A DNA stretch of 64,000 nt, from the NCBI GenBank assembly GCA_026075535.2, contig AP026548.1, positions 4,154,001 through 4,218,000 of the forward strand. The letters run 5' to 3'. Below the pieces are notes generated by a model. That model worked only from the letters and a program-made list of their open reading frames with translations, had not been told where the DNA came from and did not search any database. Both the position numbers and the translations under genes were made by a program. The stretch comes from Tricholoma matsutake (taxonomy: Eukaryota > Basidiomycota > Agaricomycetes > Agaricales > Tricholomataceae). Shown piece by piece: positions 44,972-55,868 of this stretch (position 1 is its first letter; every line of letters starts with the position of its first letter).

Positions 44972-45055
44972 AAGACGATTCACGTTACTTATTCACTCAG
45001 TCCGAACTCAGAACAAACTTTATTGAAAAAAGAATTTTTTTATCTGACTGGATCC

Positions 45056-46070
45056 CTACACTACCTCCGCTTCTCCCTCTCCATCTTCATCACCCTCTCC
45101 TCCGACTTCACCACCTTCCTCCGCTTCTCCACCTTCCCCACCTTCATCCTCCTCTTCCTCACTCTTGCCCTCCTCCACGTTGTCTGCCCACCTTTTTTCC
45201 AAATATCTTTGGAATCCTGCCCAGTCGTCTCCAGACTGGTGGATCCCACGCCTCTCCTGTTGGGACTCTTGTACTGCCCGCTCCACTTCCTCCTCATCCT
45301 CGTCACTCTCCCTCTCGATGCTTTCATCTGCCTCCCACTCCGGGTCCATTGCATCCCGGATCTCTGCCATCGACTCCCTCACCACTGTCGCCACCTCCCC
45401 AAACCATTTCCTCACCACCTTCACCAGCTGCCGTAGCAGCTCTGCCACTTCTCTTCTGTTTTCTGGTGGGCCTGCTGTTCCCGCTCCGGACCTCGCTTTT
45501 CTTACTGTTGGGGCCTCCTGCCCCTCCCACACGACCTCCTCGCACTTGTGCTTAATGCGCATGCAGTTATCGCACACGCGTCTCTTTGCACCCATCTTGA
45601 AGCATGAAATTTTTTGATATTGGCACCTAAGCCACTTGTCAGTCCGAAAACATTGAAAGAAAACCAACTATGCACCTTTTGCAGGGCAAGGCGGCCTGCA
45701 CCTGCACTGGACTCGCCGATTCTTCTGACCCCACCCACACCCTTGACGTGGCAATCTTCTTCTTCTTTGGGGACTTGCTCCCCTCGGCCTCGTCCTCCAA
45801 ACCTGCAGCCGCAGCCACCTGCTTCTTCTCCACGCGTTTTGCGGCCGAAGCCTCTTTTTTCCGTGCTGCTGCCTGGCGTGCCTCCTCTGCCTTCACAGCC
45901 TCCTCTGATGCCTTCTGTGCCTCCTGCGCCCAACATTCCTCCTCCCTTGCCGCCTCCTCCAATTCTCTCACCTCCCGCTCCATCTGTTCTTCCATCTCCC
46001 ACTCCCTCTGTTTGTACTGAGCCTTCATTGCGGCCAATTTCAGTTGAGCGGAGCCTGCTGGGGGGGACAT
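45056..46070 (-). CDS. Antisense Cys-rich / coiled-coil ORF in Gypsy-B 3' region
   Basis: Opposite to pol, between the chromodomain and the 3' LTR, the minus strand carries two overlapping frames that read as one protein. Part 1 (46070-45639) is MSPPAGSAQLKLAAMKAQ, then a long Glu/Arg/Ala-rich probable coiled coil (REWEMEEQMEREVRELEEAA), KSPKKKKIATSRV, and PCKRC. Part 2 (45667-45056) gives QCFRTDKWLRCQYQKISC, FKMGAKRRVCDNCMRIKHKC (CxxCx6C), then long acidic/coiled sequence ending in Glu/Asp/Gly repeats. A one-base shift near 45660 separates the parts; I see no clean intron. The composition and Cys spacing suggest a DNA- or RNA-binding zinc module plus a dimerisation helix. The 3' LTR would have to drive antisense transcription. 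The ORF may be decayed; the function is unknown. Confidence 0.55.
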
Positions 46071-46202
46071 TTTGTATAGGTGATGGAAGAAGGAAAACAA
46101 CAAAATTTTTCAACCAATTGCTGCATTTGGGAGTCAACCAACTTCCTCATTTGGACTCGAACCTTCACGTGCCTCGTAGGCTCAGCACTAAGGGGGAAAT
46201 AC

Positions 46203-46900
46203 TGTCACGATCTGTTCCTTGCCCGCTCAGAACCCGCAACCTTCCGATCTTTTCCACTTTTCCTAACTCAACTCCTACCGCCTTCATTCCGGCCCCCTTG
46301 CACTGCCCACACTGCTGTGCACCAGGCCGCTGTGTACAGCAACCATGGCTGCCTTCCAAGGCTGCTGTCTAGTTTTGCAAATTCAACTATGGATTCCTGT
46401 GCAGCCTCCGCTAGGCAATTTATCTATGCAGTTGAGACATTGCTGCAGTTTCTGTTTCCGTTCTGCTCTTGTTCCAGACTCTAGTATTTAAGCTTAGTTA
46501 GTTTTGCTTTGTATTCCTTAGTTCATATATCGACATAGACTCGACCTTACCCTGTCAATCTAAAACCTCCTTCTACTCCAACTCCTGACCTTTAAGAGTC
46601 TGAACTCCATTTGACTCAACCTCTAGTTTCCCTCTGAAGTTCTAGTCTCATCTGAACTTAACCTAAGTCCCTCCGTACTCCTTCCCACATTTACCCGCAC
46701 TCTCCTGCCCCTATCTCTAAAACCTCTACCTGAAATTAGGACACCAGACGAGGTGAAGGGCGCAGCTTCTTACAAGCTGAAGCCAAGTCCTTTTTGTTAC
46801 CCATCTGCATAATCCGCTACGACCCGACAATCTTCTGCTCTCAAACACCTGCCGGGTCCGACCGGATTCTGATGAGCCCTTTTTGGATCAGTTCTTAACA
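46203..46900 (+). repeat. Gypsy-B 3' LTR (698 bp)
   Basis: It is preceded by the purine tract aagggggaaatac. It starts TGTCACGATCTG and ends CAGTTCTTAACA, followed by TSD ACATC. Confidence 0.9.
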
Positions 46901-46905
46901 ACATC

Positions 46906-46940
46906 AACTAGATTGAGTGGTTGAGGCTTTGCCCTTAACA
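46906..46940 (+). repeat. Gypsy-A 5' LTR, right part
   Basis: The 35 bp aactagattgagtggttgag.. to cccttaaca complete the LTR interrupted at 39206. They match the end of the 3' LTR (54377-54411). Confidence 0.9.
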
Positions 46941-46986
46941 TAAGATCTAAACTATCTGCTAGCCCACCTACCTAGGTGTAGGCAAT

Positions 46987-48152
46987 ATGTCTCAATACAC
47001 ACCACAGCGACCTGGGTCTAGACAAACCCCAGACCGACCACCAAGAGAAGTGGAACCACAGCTAGGTTCATCTTGGTACCGATACAATGGAAGACTAGTC
47101 CATTACTTGACCCCAGCAGAGCATTGGTTCTATGGATCAACTGGCAGACAATGAGGAGATTTCCTCACCGACAAAGACTTTGAACAACCGCATGCACCCC
47201 CATCCGAAACATCCACCCGCTTCTTAACAGATGAAACTGATGACCTCTATAACGAGATGTCTGAACCCGCAACCACACCGATGATGTCCATGAAGGACAT
47301 TCGAATCCGATCACCAACAGACTTCTCAGGAGAGTGGACCAAGACCGCCAAGTTCCTGCAGGAGATAGACCTATACCTGCAAATCAACGACCAGGTCTAT
47401 GACACAAATGACAAGAAGATTATCTTTATGCTGTCCTTCATGAATGGAGGGACAGCAGCTGCCTGGGCACAGGCATTCGTCAACCAACACCAGTCTGAGG
47501 GACTCGGTGAATATGCAGACTTCCAACAGAAGGTCTTAGGGGCCTTCTCACCGATCGATGACGCCGGAACGGCAAAGACAGAGATCAAGAATCTCAAGCA
47601 AGGTTCAGGGAACCTTGAAGAATATGTGGCGAACTTCTGCATCCTGAAAGACAGGATGGGAATCACAGAAGATGCAGCCATGATCGAGTACTTCATGGAT
47701 GGACTGCACCCCAAATTACTGAAGAGGGTACACACAATGGAAACGGTACCCAACACTCTTGAGGGCTGGATAAAGGCAGCCTCAAAATACGAAGGCCAAT
47801 GGAAATGGGCCATGGCAATCCTGGGGAAGACCAGGCAGAACCAGAAGATGAAGGAAACAATGAAGAAAGGACAGCTCTCTCTTGACATCAACCAACTGAC
47901 GAACCAAGAACGTGTGGAACACCTCCAAAAAGGATTGTGTTTCATCTGCCACCAACCTGGACACTGATCGTCCGACCACAAGGATGGAAAAGACCCCACC
48001 CAGACGGGGTCAGTGCCTCCTCCTTACCAAAACTGCTTCACCCAGAAAAAGACTGGGGTGGACACCTACCAGAAGATTCACACAATGCTGGATGAACTAG
48101 ACGAAGAAGAAAAGGAACGAGCCCTCAACCTCATGGAGGAATCATGTTTTTA
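46987..48152 (+). pseudogene. Gypsy-A gag
   Basis: The ATG at 46987 (MSQYTPQRPGSRQTPDRPP) opens a 388-codon frame with TGA at about 47152 and 47966, both where Arg fits. The central part is a Gypsy capsid-type domain (IRSPTDFSGEWTKTAKFLQE, IIFMLSFMNGGTAAAWAQ, VLGAFSPIDDAGTAKTEIKN). A zinc-knuckle remnant CFICHQPGH follows. It ends NLMEESCF-TAG, overlapping the pol ATG (48144) by 9 bases in another frame, so pol is probably expressed by frameshift or re-initiation. Confidence 0.85.
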
Positions 48153-51100
48153 GAGCAGCGGCCTGATACGACGCCAGTCACCACTGAAATTTCTATAGGG
48201 TCTGTACTCTTAGCTACCATGAATAGACAATCTATGCGCCTGTCTATTTGGGTAGCTGAGTCAGACAATGGAAAAGACGTCGCAACGAATGCGCTCCTCG
48301 ACTCTGGAGCAGGAGGAGTCTTTATTGACTCAAAATTCATCGAACAAGAAGGGATCAAGACATATCCCTTGGGCTACACCATCTGGGCCACAAACGTAGA
48401 TGGAACTCTGAACAGGCAGGGAACGATCACGAGATACGTGAGGAGAAGGCTCCACATCAATGGATGGAGCTACCCAATGAAATACCTAGTCACCGGACTA
48501 AGCAAGGAATCGGTGATCCTGGGCCTGTCATGGCTATAGGAGGTGAACCCAATTATCAATTGGAAGAAAGGAACTCTTGAGTTCTGAGACGAAGAACGAC
48601 GGGCTCAAATCCAATGGATCTTGGAGAAGACAAGAAGAGCCGAACGAGCCCTCCGGAACACCCTAAAGCTCCCCAGGGTCAACACTGAAAGGGAAGCACC
48701 CAATGACAAACTGGCACGAATTTGACGCATTGTGGCCAAAACAAGACAAAGGCTCTCTGAAGAGAAAGAGAGGAGCCTCGCCCGAGCCAAAGTGGCTGTA
48801 GCAAAAACCAGGGAGAGACTCTCCGAAGAAAGGCAGAGAAACCTTGCCTGAGCCCAATTGGCCATGGCAAAAACGAAGGAAAGGCTTTCTGAGAAGAAAG
48901 CAAAGGAGCTGAATTCAGTCCAGAAAGCCATCACGAAGACCAGGACCAAGGACACTCCTAAAGAAGACAGGAACCTCGAAGCAGCAAGACATGCCATTGC
49001 CAAAACCTGAGAAAACCAGATGAAAAGACAACTGGAGAAGGGAAAGAACAATGAATGCGACAGGACACAACGAATTGTGCAAAAGATGAAAGAACTGCTA
49101 ACCTCCACAGGGGAGGGAAGTACTGGCAAAAGGAACATGAAAACGACACTATGGAACAGGATAAACAACCCTCGACAAGGGACTACCCCGACCCACAATA
49201 TTAGGACCCCAGATCATGGTACCACCAATGCTGAAGTACCTATGCCCAGGGAGACTCCCCCTCAAGTGAAGGTCGAGGAGATACCTGATGAAGAATTACT
49301 GGCAGACACTGGCATGGAAATACAAGCAACGGAAGAGACCTACGAACAAGATGTGACAGACCTCTTGATCACATATGTATGAGGAGAACTGGTCATTGGC
49401 ATATTCAAACTGCCAGAAGAACCACCCCTCACCAGGGAGCACCAAGGACTGACCCATAAGTACATACAGAAAACGAACACGATCTCCAGGATCACAAAGG
49501 CCAAAGACTCCCCGCAATATGTATTCTCGAAGAGCGCATGGATCAGAGCAAAGACATCCATTTCCCAGCAACTCGCGCATGAACAGGATGAGGGAAAAGA
49601 GGCCAGCAAGCAAACCCTGGACGACCTACTGCCACCAGAATACCAGAAATACAGACAGGTATTCGAAAAGGCCACATCTGAACAATTCCTGGAGTCAAGA
49701 CCATGGGATCACGCAATTGACTTGAAGGAAGGCTTTGTACCGAAGGATTGCAAAGTCTACCCACTGACACCAAAGGAACAAGAGAAACTCAATGAGTTTC
49801 TAGATGAAAACCTGGAGAAAGGATACATCTGACCGTTGAAATCACCCATGGCATCCCCATTCTTCTTTGTGTCAAAGAAGGACTCTGATGCTCTGCGACC
49901 TTGCCAAGACTATTGCTATCTGAATGAAGGAACGATCCAGAACAACTACCCCCTGCCACTGATCAGAGACCTCTTGGACAAGCTGAAGGGAGCGAGATTC
50001 TTCACGAAACTTGATATTTGATGGGGATATCATAACATACGGATAAAGAAAGGAGATGAGTGGAAGGCAGCATTCAAGACTAACCAAGGGCTATTTGAGC
50101 CAATGGTGATGTTCTTTGGGCTGTGCAACTCACCGGCAACATTCCAGGCCATGATGAACGATCTCTTCTGAGATATGCTAGATGAAGGATGGCTTGTCAT
50201 CTATATGGATGACATCCTGATCTTCTCGAAGACGGAAGAAGAACATCGGATAAGGACCAAAAGGGTCCTCGAATGACTACAGCAATGCGATCTCTACCTG
50301 AAAATAGAGAAATGCAAATTCAATGTACAGGAAGTCGACTTCTTGGGCATGATCATCAGGCCTGACAAACTCGCAATGGACAACACGAAGCTGGCTGGGA
50401 TCAAGGACTGGCCCACACCAAGGACAGTGAAGGATGTAAGATCCTTCCTAGGATTGGGGAACTTCTATCGAAGATTCATTGGACACTTCACAGATCTGGC
50501 CAGACCGCTGAATGATTTGACAAAGAAGAACCAGAAATTTGAATGGACAAATGGCTGCCAGCAGTCGTTTGATGCACTGAAAAGGAAATTCAATGAAGCC
50601 CCAGTACTGCTGATGCCAGATGCAACGAAACCATTTGTGGTGGAATCTGACGCCTTGAAATTTGCAACAGGTGCAGTACTCAGACAACAGGATGCCAATG
50701 GAGACTGGCACCCATGCGGCTATATCTCACATTCTTTCAATGAAGCCAAAAGAAATTACGAGATATATGACAGGGAACTACTGGGAGTGATCCGAGCGCT
50801 AGAGACATGGAGACACTACCTACAGGGGACACCATTCCCTGTGACGGTACTGTCCGATCACAAGAACCTGATGTACTTCCATCAGCCACAGAAACTAAAC
50901 TGACAACAGGCTAGATGGGCCATTTACTTGTCACAATTCGACCTGAAGCTACAACATGTACCAGGATCACAGATGGTACAATCTGATGCCCTATCGAGGA
51001 GAGCAGATCACATAGCTGAAGAAGACACTGATAACGAGGACAAGACCATCCTCGCTGATGAACTGTTTGTCAAAACAATTGACACTGAGCTCCAGGGAGC

Positions 51101-52529
51101 CCTGGTCTCAGCAATAATGAAGGACGACCTCGTAAATGAAGCTTTATGAGCCCTGAAGAACAATGGAACTCCCCCAATCAAGTCTGCATTGGAGGACTGG
51201 AAATTCGAAGATGGCCTGCTCTTTTTCAAAGACAGGTGCTATGTGCCACAGGACAAAACCCTCTGCCGAGCAATCATATGGAAATACCATGATAGCATCA
51301 CAACAGGACACCCTGGACAATGGCAAACAATTGAACTGATCCGACAAGACTACTGGTGGCCAGGAATGGCCAACTTCATAAAGAAATATGTTGAAGGCTG
51401 CGCAAAGTGCCAGCAAATGAAGATCAACACCCACCCAATGACCCCACCCCTGACACCGATATCATCCGATGCCAGCAGACCATTTGAGCTGGTAACAACA
51501 GATTTTATTATGGACCTGCCCATAATAAATGGATTTGACTCAATCATGGTCATGGTAGACCATGGTCTTATGAAGGGGGTAATTTTTATCCCTTGCGCGA
51601 AGACGATTGACGCACTTGGTGCTGCAGACCTCTACCTGCGCCATGTGTACACAAGATTTGGACTCCCTGGAAGAATCATCTCAGACAGAGACCCTCGATT
51701 TGCATCCAAACTCTTCCAAGAACTCGGATGATGGCTCGGAATCAAGCTATCCATGAGCACTGCCTATCACCCTCAGACCGATGGAGAAATGGAGCAAGTA
51801 AACCAAGAACTAGAGGTTTACCTCCGCATGTTCTGTTTGAACAAACCAGAAGATTGGGAGCATTATCTCCCAACAGCAGAATTTGCGCATAACCAGAAGA
51901 CACACTCCGCAGTAAAACATTCGCCGTTTTACTTGATGATGGGATATCAGCCACACACTATCCCCACCCCTTACAAAAAGACGAATATGCCGGCCGCCAA
52001 ACAGAGAATCCAAGAACTTCTCTCTGTGAGAAGGGAAGCTCTTGCCGCACACGAACTAGCCAGACAGGCTATGGCCGCCCGAATGAAAGGGCGATATGAA
52101 CTGTTCAAGATTGGAGAACAAGTATGGCTTGACTCCAAGAACCTGAAGATTGGCTACCCAACAAGAAAACTGGTGCCAAAACAAGAAGGGCCCTTCGTGA
52201 TTGAAGATGCCTTGTTGAGAACAACATACCGATTGAAACTGCCACCGAGATGGAAGATCCACCCGGTATTCCATGCAACTTTACTCACGCAATACCATGA
52301 GAATGACACTCATGGGCGAAACTTCCTGACTCCACCACCCGACCTTGTGGAAGGAGAAAACAAATACGAGGTGGAAGCGATCATCGCACACAAGAAGCAT
52401 GGCAAGACACGCCGCTACCTCATGAAATGGGTTGACTACCCGACATCCGAGAACACATGGGAACCCGAATCAAACCTGAAGAATGCCCTTGAGATCCTGA
52501 TGGCATATAAGAAGAGGTACCACCTCTGA
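48144..52529 (+). pseudogene. Gypsy-A pol with coiled-coil insert and chromodomain
   Basis: This is one reading frame of 4.4 kb without any frameshift, broken by a TAG (about 48537) and about a dozen TGAs (48585, 48723, 48849, 49008, 49380, 49830, 50022, 50169, 50274, 50901, 51147, 51729), all at expected Arg. The protease has ALLDSGAGGVFIDS. A charged repeat of 22 residues occurs three times (AKTRERLSEERQRNLARAQ; 48715-48930). RT has [20 protein letters not shown] and IYMDDILIFSK. RNase H has DHKNLMYF. The integrase has HHCC (CAKCQQMKINTHPM), DFIMDLPIINGFD, and STAYHPQTDGEMEQVNQEL. The chromodomain YEVEAIIAHKK..YLMKWVDYPTSENTW lies at 52368-52500. Confidence 0.9.
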
Positions 52530-52663
52530 CGAGAACCCAAGAAACCTCCACTATCTGAACCGAACCCCAGCCAAACAACACCCCTGATACCCCCCCCCCC
52601 CCCAAACAAAGATTGACCCACTGAATGTTGACACCCTTCATGTTCACCCCCACACCCCCCCCT

Positions 52664-53170
52664 ATGACAAAGAACAAATACGAGAAGAACATGGCAACTG
52701 GACGATGAGTCATTGACCAGTCACCAAGAACGAACAGACTGCTGGGGCAACCCTCCTGGGAATGCCTGCATGGAATCACATTCTGGATAAACAAAGACGA
52801 CTGGATAAAAAGAATATCCTCGACTTGCCCAAGATGCTGCCTCTATATGCAGAGGAGCACAAAGACGGATTTGGCCTGGGTAAAAGCACAATTTGAGGAA
52901 TGGTGCTTCAAGGGAGAATTACATGGCGGCAACTATTTCCCCAAAGAATTCATTATCGACCGGGATGGTCTGACCCCAGGCAGGAGACCACTAGTGGGAA
53001 TTGGCCCACTACTGTGGAATGACCTTCAGTGGAACACCCACTACAATGAAGAAAGCAGATTTGAGCTGGCAAGGCAGCTCTTATTCGGACAACATGGAGA
53101 ACTGGGGACAATGCTGCATTCCAGCCGACACCCCCACACATCGACACCCCTGACCACTGAGCACAACTAG
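52664..53170 (+). pseudogene. Gypsy-A ORF3 downstream of pol, unknown function
   Basis: It starts MTKNKYEKNMATGR, has one TGA at 52706 (Arg expected), and then runs open to TAG at 53168-53170 (168 codons). Recognisable segments are WINKDDWIKRISSTCPRCCL, DLAWVKAQFEEWCFKG, NYFPKEFIIDRDGLTPGRRP and GPLLWNDLQWNTHYNEESR. There is no transmembrane segment, so it does not look like an envelope. I know no family. It sits between the chromodomain and the 27-bp tandem repeat. Its Trp-rich, low-repeat composition argues for real coding history. Confidence 0.55.
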
Positions 53171-53184
53171 GTGCAAACCAAACA

Positions 53185-53396
53185 TCTGCAAAGACGTTAA
53201 ACTACCGATCGTCCACAAAGATGTTAAACTACCGATCATTTGCAAAGACATTAAACTACCAATCATCCACAAAGACGTTAAACTACCAATCATCCACAAA
53301 GACGTTAAACTACTGATTGTCCGCAAAGATGTTAAACTACTGATTGTCCACAAAGATGTTAAACTACTGAACATCCGCAAAGATGTAAAACTATGG
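53185..53396 (+). repeat. 27-bp tandem repeat, about 8 copies, in Gypsy-A 3' region
   Basis: The unit tccacaaagatgttaaacta plus ccgatca repeats head to tail with transitions (aaagaYgttaaactacYRat). It lies 260 bp before the 3' LTR. Confidence 0.9.
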
Positions 53397-53653
53397 TGAT
53401 TACCCTTGATACTGCACAAACCCTACAGACCCCTCCCCTTCTGATGACACCACCGACTCCTTGACACTACTGCTAAGGGCAGTATACAATGAAAAGAACC
53501 CGATCATGGTCCAAGCTTGGACATGAATGATTCCTCCAGCGCACCCCTCAATCTTGACCCACCCACATATCCAGACCATACCCAATCAGACCATGGAGGA
53601 GAGACAAAAATTTAGGTCGAAGTGTGGAACTTTTGACCATAGCGAGGGGGTAA

Positions 53654-54411
53654 TGTTACAATTTTCCTTGTAACTCATGGAACCTGATGCACCCGATGAT
53701 CCCCTCCAGACAGGAGGCACCCCTTGACTCATGCCTGTGGCATGCCCTTGACACCAGATGAACCTACAATGCATGCCGACAGCATGCATTTGATCCCCTT
53801 CCCATGGAAGGCACTCTTGATGCATGGTGACTCCATGCACCCGAACCCATTCACACACATGCTGTGATATGACAACCTCTTGACATGAGGTCTGTGACAT
53901 CGGACTCTCACAATCGACATGCTGTGGTGCAGGATGTCCTTGACATCGGATCCTTGACATTGGATCTGTGACATCGACACCTCATGCTAGGCATGAGGCT
54001 TATCTCTTATTGTTTCCTGACATGCTGCGCCGCAGCACTCCATGACATCGGATGCCTCATGCAAGGCATGAGGGCTATTGTTTCTATTCTTACTTAATAC
54101 GCATCTACCTTTCCAATTGGACGATAAGGACCTCCCTTGTAGTATAAGTACTGCAACTCGTAGTAGGGATGTCCTTAGTTTAGATCTAGGCAGTCTACAG
54201 CCTTAACTTGCAACTCATGAACTTACTCAAAACCACTAAGGAAGCCCCTTAGTGTGTGAACCTGAATGACTCTATGCAGAAGCCCTGCTAGAGTGCACTA
54301 CCTATCTTACATTGGACGCTCCAAGTAAGACTAGTGCCGAACGACTCATCGAGGAAGCACCTCGTCAAACAACATCGACTAGATCGAGTGGTTGAGGCTT
54401 TGCCCTTAACA
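53654..54411 (+). repeat. Gypsy-A 3' LTR (758 bp)
   Basis: It is the full uninterrupted copy, TGTTACAATTTTCC..CCCTTAACA. It has the same hairpin series as the 5' LTR plus an extra segment (about 53890-53970) built of tgacatcgga/tgacattgga units. Confidence 0.92.
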
Positions 54412-55868
54412 ATGTCATTGAGCCTAAAAGCTCAATCTCCTTGAGTTGTTTGATTTTATAAGTACTAGTCAAACCCATCACCTGAAATGCTATATTCTTT
54501 AAAAGCTTTCAATTTGTAACAACCACAATTGTCTAATGTTTTGCTCCAGGAAGTTTTGCGTTACTGTACTAAGCTATGACCTGATATGTTATTTTACTTA
54601 TTTTCTGGTGTTTAAACTGTTTTATAGCCTCTCTTAGGGCTGAACCACTCCCCATACCATCTGTAGATGCTTTGATATATTTAATTTTGCATTCTGAAGA
54701 GGCATCTATTTTTTTTTTGTACCCTGAGAAGCTGAACTAATTAACTAGGTACTGGTATGAGATTTTCAGGCTAGTGCCCCCTTAAGTTGATAACATCCTT
54801 GTGTATGCTTTGTTCACTTCAAAAAAATAAATAACTGGATACAGAACTATAGTTGTGCATTTGAAGAGAAAGAGCTCCCAATTACCAAGGAACGAAGCAT
54901 CTTGATCTGTCATGTTTATAAAGATTGTATGGGAGAGCAGAAAAAAAGTGTAGAGGATAGCATACAGAGTCAGATATCATCTGCAGTGTAAATAATGGTG
55001 TAATATAATGGTAGATGTAGGTCTTGAAATGGTTCTGTTTTTATGTAAACCATGTGTGCAACTAATTCCAATGCATTTACAAAGATACTCAGTTTTATTT
55101 GGTTAGAAAAAACTACATAAAAAATGAATCACCCATACAGCCATAATGGCTGCATGGCCTGCACTTAACATCTTATATTTCCATGACAGACACAGGCCCA
55201 TCTACATCAGATACTGATTACAGAATGACTTAATAAATGAACCACTCACATAGCTATGACAGCCACACTTAATATCTTATGTTTTCACAACAGATGAGAG
55301 CCCATCTATGTTGAATACTGACTACATCAGCACATCACCTTCTCATGATGAGGAAATGCCAATATAGTGATTGATTGGAAGAACAACTTCCAAGGTTATT
55401 AATAGTCTGAAGTAGCGCCAGATTCTGGTGACCATGGATGAGTGAGTGGGCCTATACCAACTGGTTGAGATGTAAGCCCACACAATACCCTTGCACTGTG
55501 GGCCCAGTCCACTAGCCACATTGAATGGTATATACATAGGTATTTTACTGAATAGTGTGAAAGAATGCTATGATGTCTTGCTCATCAGCTGGAACCCACT
55601 TAATCATCCAGTACCATAGATGAGAATAATGTTCCACTACACTGCTTTCCAGGTAGGCTATGTTATATGGCAGACTCGTCAAAATAGGCTCTGGGTGTCC
55701 CAAGTTGGAGTACCCTGCTATGTTGCTGACAACTTTGGAACTTGATTTGAATCATCAAACAAATACATTTGTGCATAAATGACAACAGTGTGCTTGCAAC
55801 CTATATTTGATTAACCTTAGTTTTCTTTGGTGTTGCTCAACTTTGAATGAAGTTGGAATAACTGCTTA
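54412..55868. other. Non-coding stretch with a divergent ~110-bp direct duplication
   Basis: There is no supported gene. At 55124-55236 and 55237-55326 two related segments lie head to tail (atgaatcacccatacagcc.. and atgaaccactcacatagct.., both leading to gcccatctay). On the minus strand 55560-55760 is open for about 60 codons (GYSNLGHPEPILTSLPYN.., WYWMIKWVPADEQDIIAFF), which looks like a protein fragment of unknown type. Confidence 0.4.

Larger units (their letters stand above)
39207..46900 (+). mobile_element. Gypsy-B chromovirus nested in Gypsy-A 5' LTR
   Basis: It starts TGTCACGATC and ends CAGTTCTTAACA, with TSD ACATC at 39202-39206 and 46901-46905. The uninterrupted target (acatcgactagatcgagtgg) is visible in the Gypsy-A 3' LTR at 54373. 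It contains gag, pol with chromodomain and a 1.2-kb 3' region with an antisense ORF. It is 7694 bp long. Confidence 0.94.
38558..54411 (+). mobile_element. Gypsy-A chromovirus, with Gypsy-B nested in its 5' LTR
   Basis: The ends are TGTTACAATTTTCC..CCCTTAACA, with a perfect TSD ATGTC (38553-38557 and 54412-54416). The 5' LTR is split by Gypsy-B (39207-46900). Internal order is gag (46987), pol (48144) with protease, a repeat insert, RT, RNase H, integrase and chromodomain, then ORF3 (52664), a 27-bp tandem repeat, a purine tract (gcgagggggtaa) and the 3' LTR. All frames are intact except for TGA/TAG substitutions, so decay has been almost entirely by C-to-T changes. Confidence 0.93.

Noticed and set aside
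47397..47999. 200-codon minus-strand ORF
   Set aside because: It is opposite the Gypsy-A capsid region, which has recognisable Gag sequence; no independent features.
48605..49198. 197-codon minus-strand ORF rich in Leu/Ser/Phe
   Set aside because: It is the shadow of the charged repeat in Gypsy-A pol, whose sense frame continues on both sides.
52595..52612. Long C homopolymer as a functional tract
   Set aside because: A single poly-C run is likely slippage or sequencing-prone; it does not separate recognisable domains.
12916..52708. TGA reassigned to arginine
   Set aside because: Host genes ERG25, azgA and EPL1 end or run normally without in-frame TGA, and CpG deamination explains the pattern.
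53185..53396. CRISPR-like array
   Set aside because: The 27-bp units are contiguous with no spacers, and this is a fungal retrotransposon.
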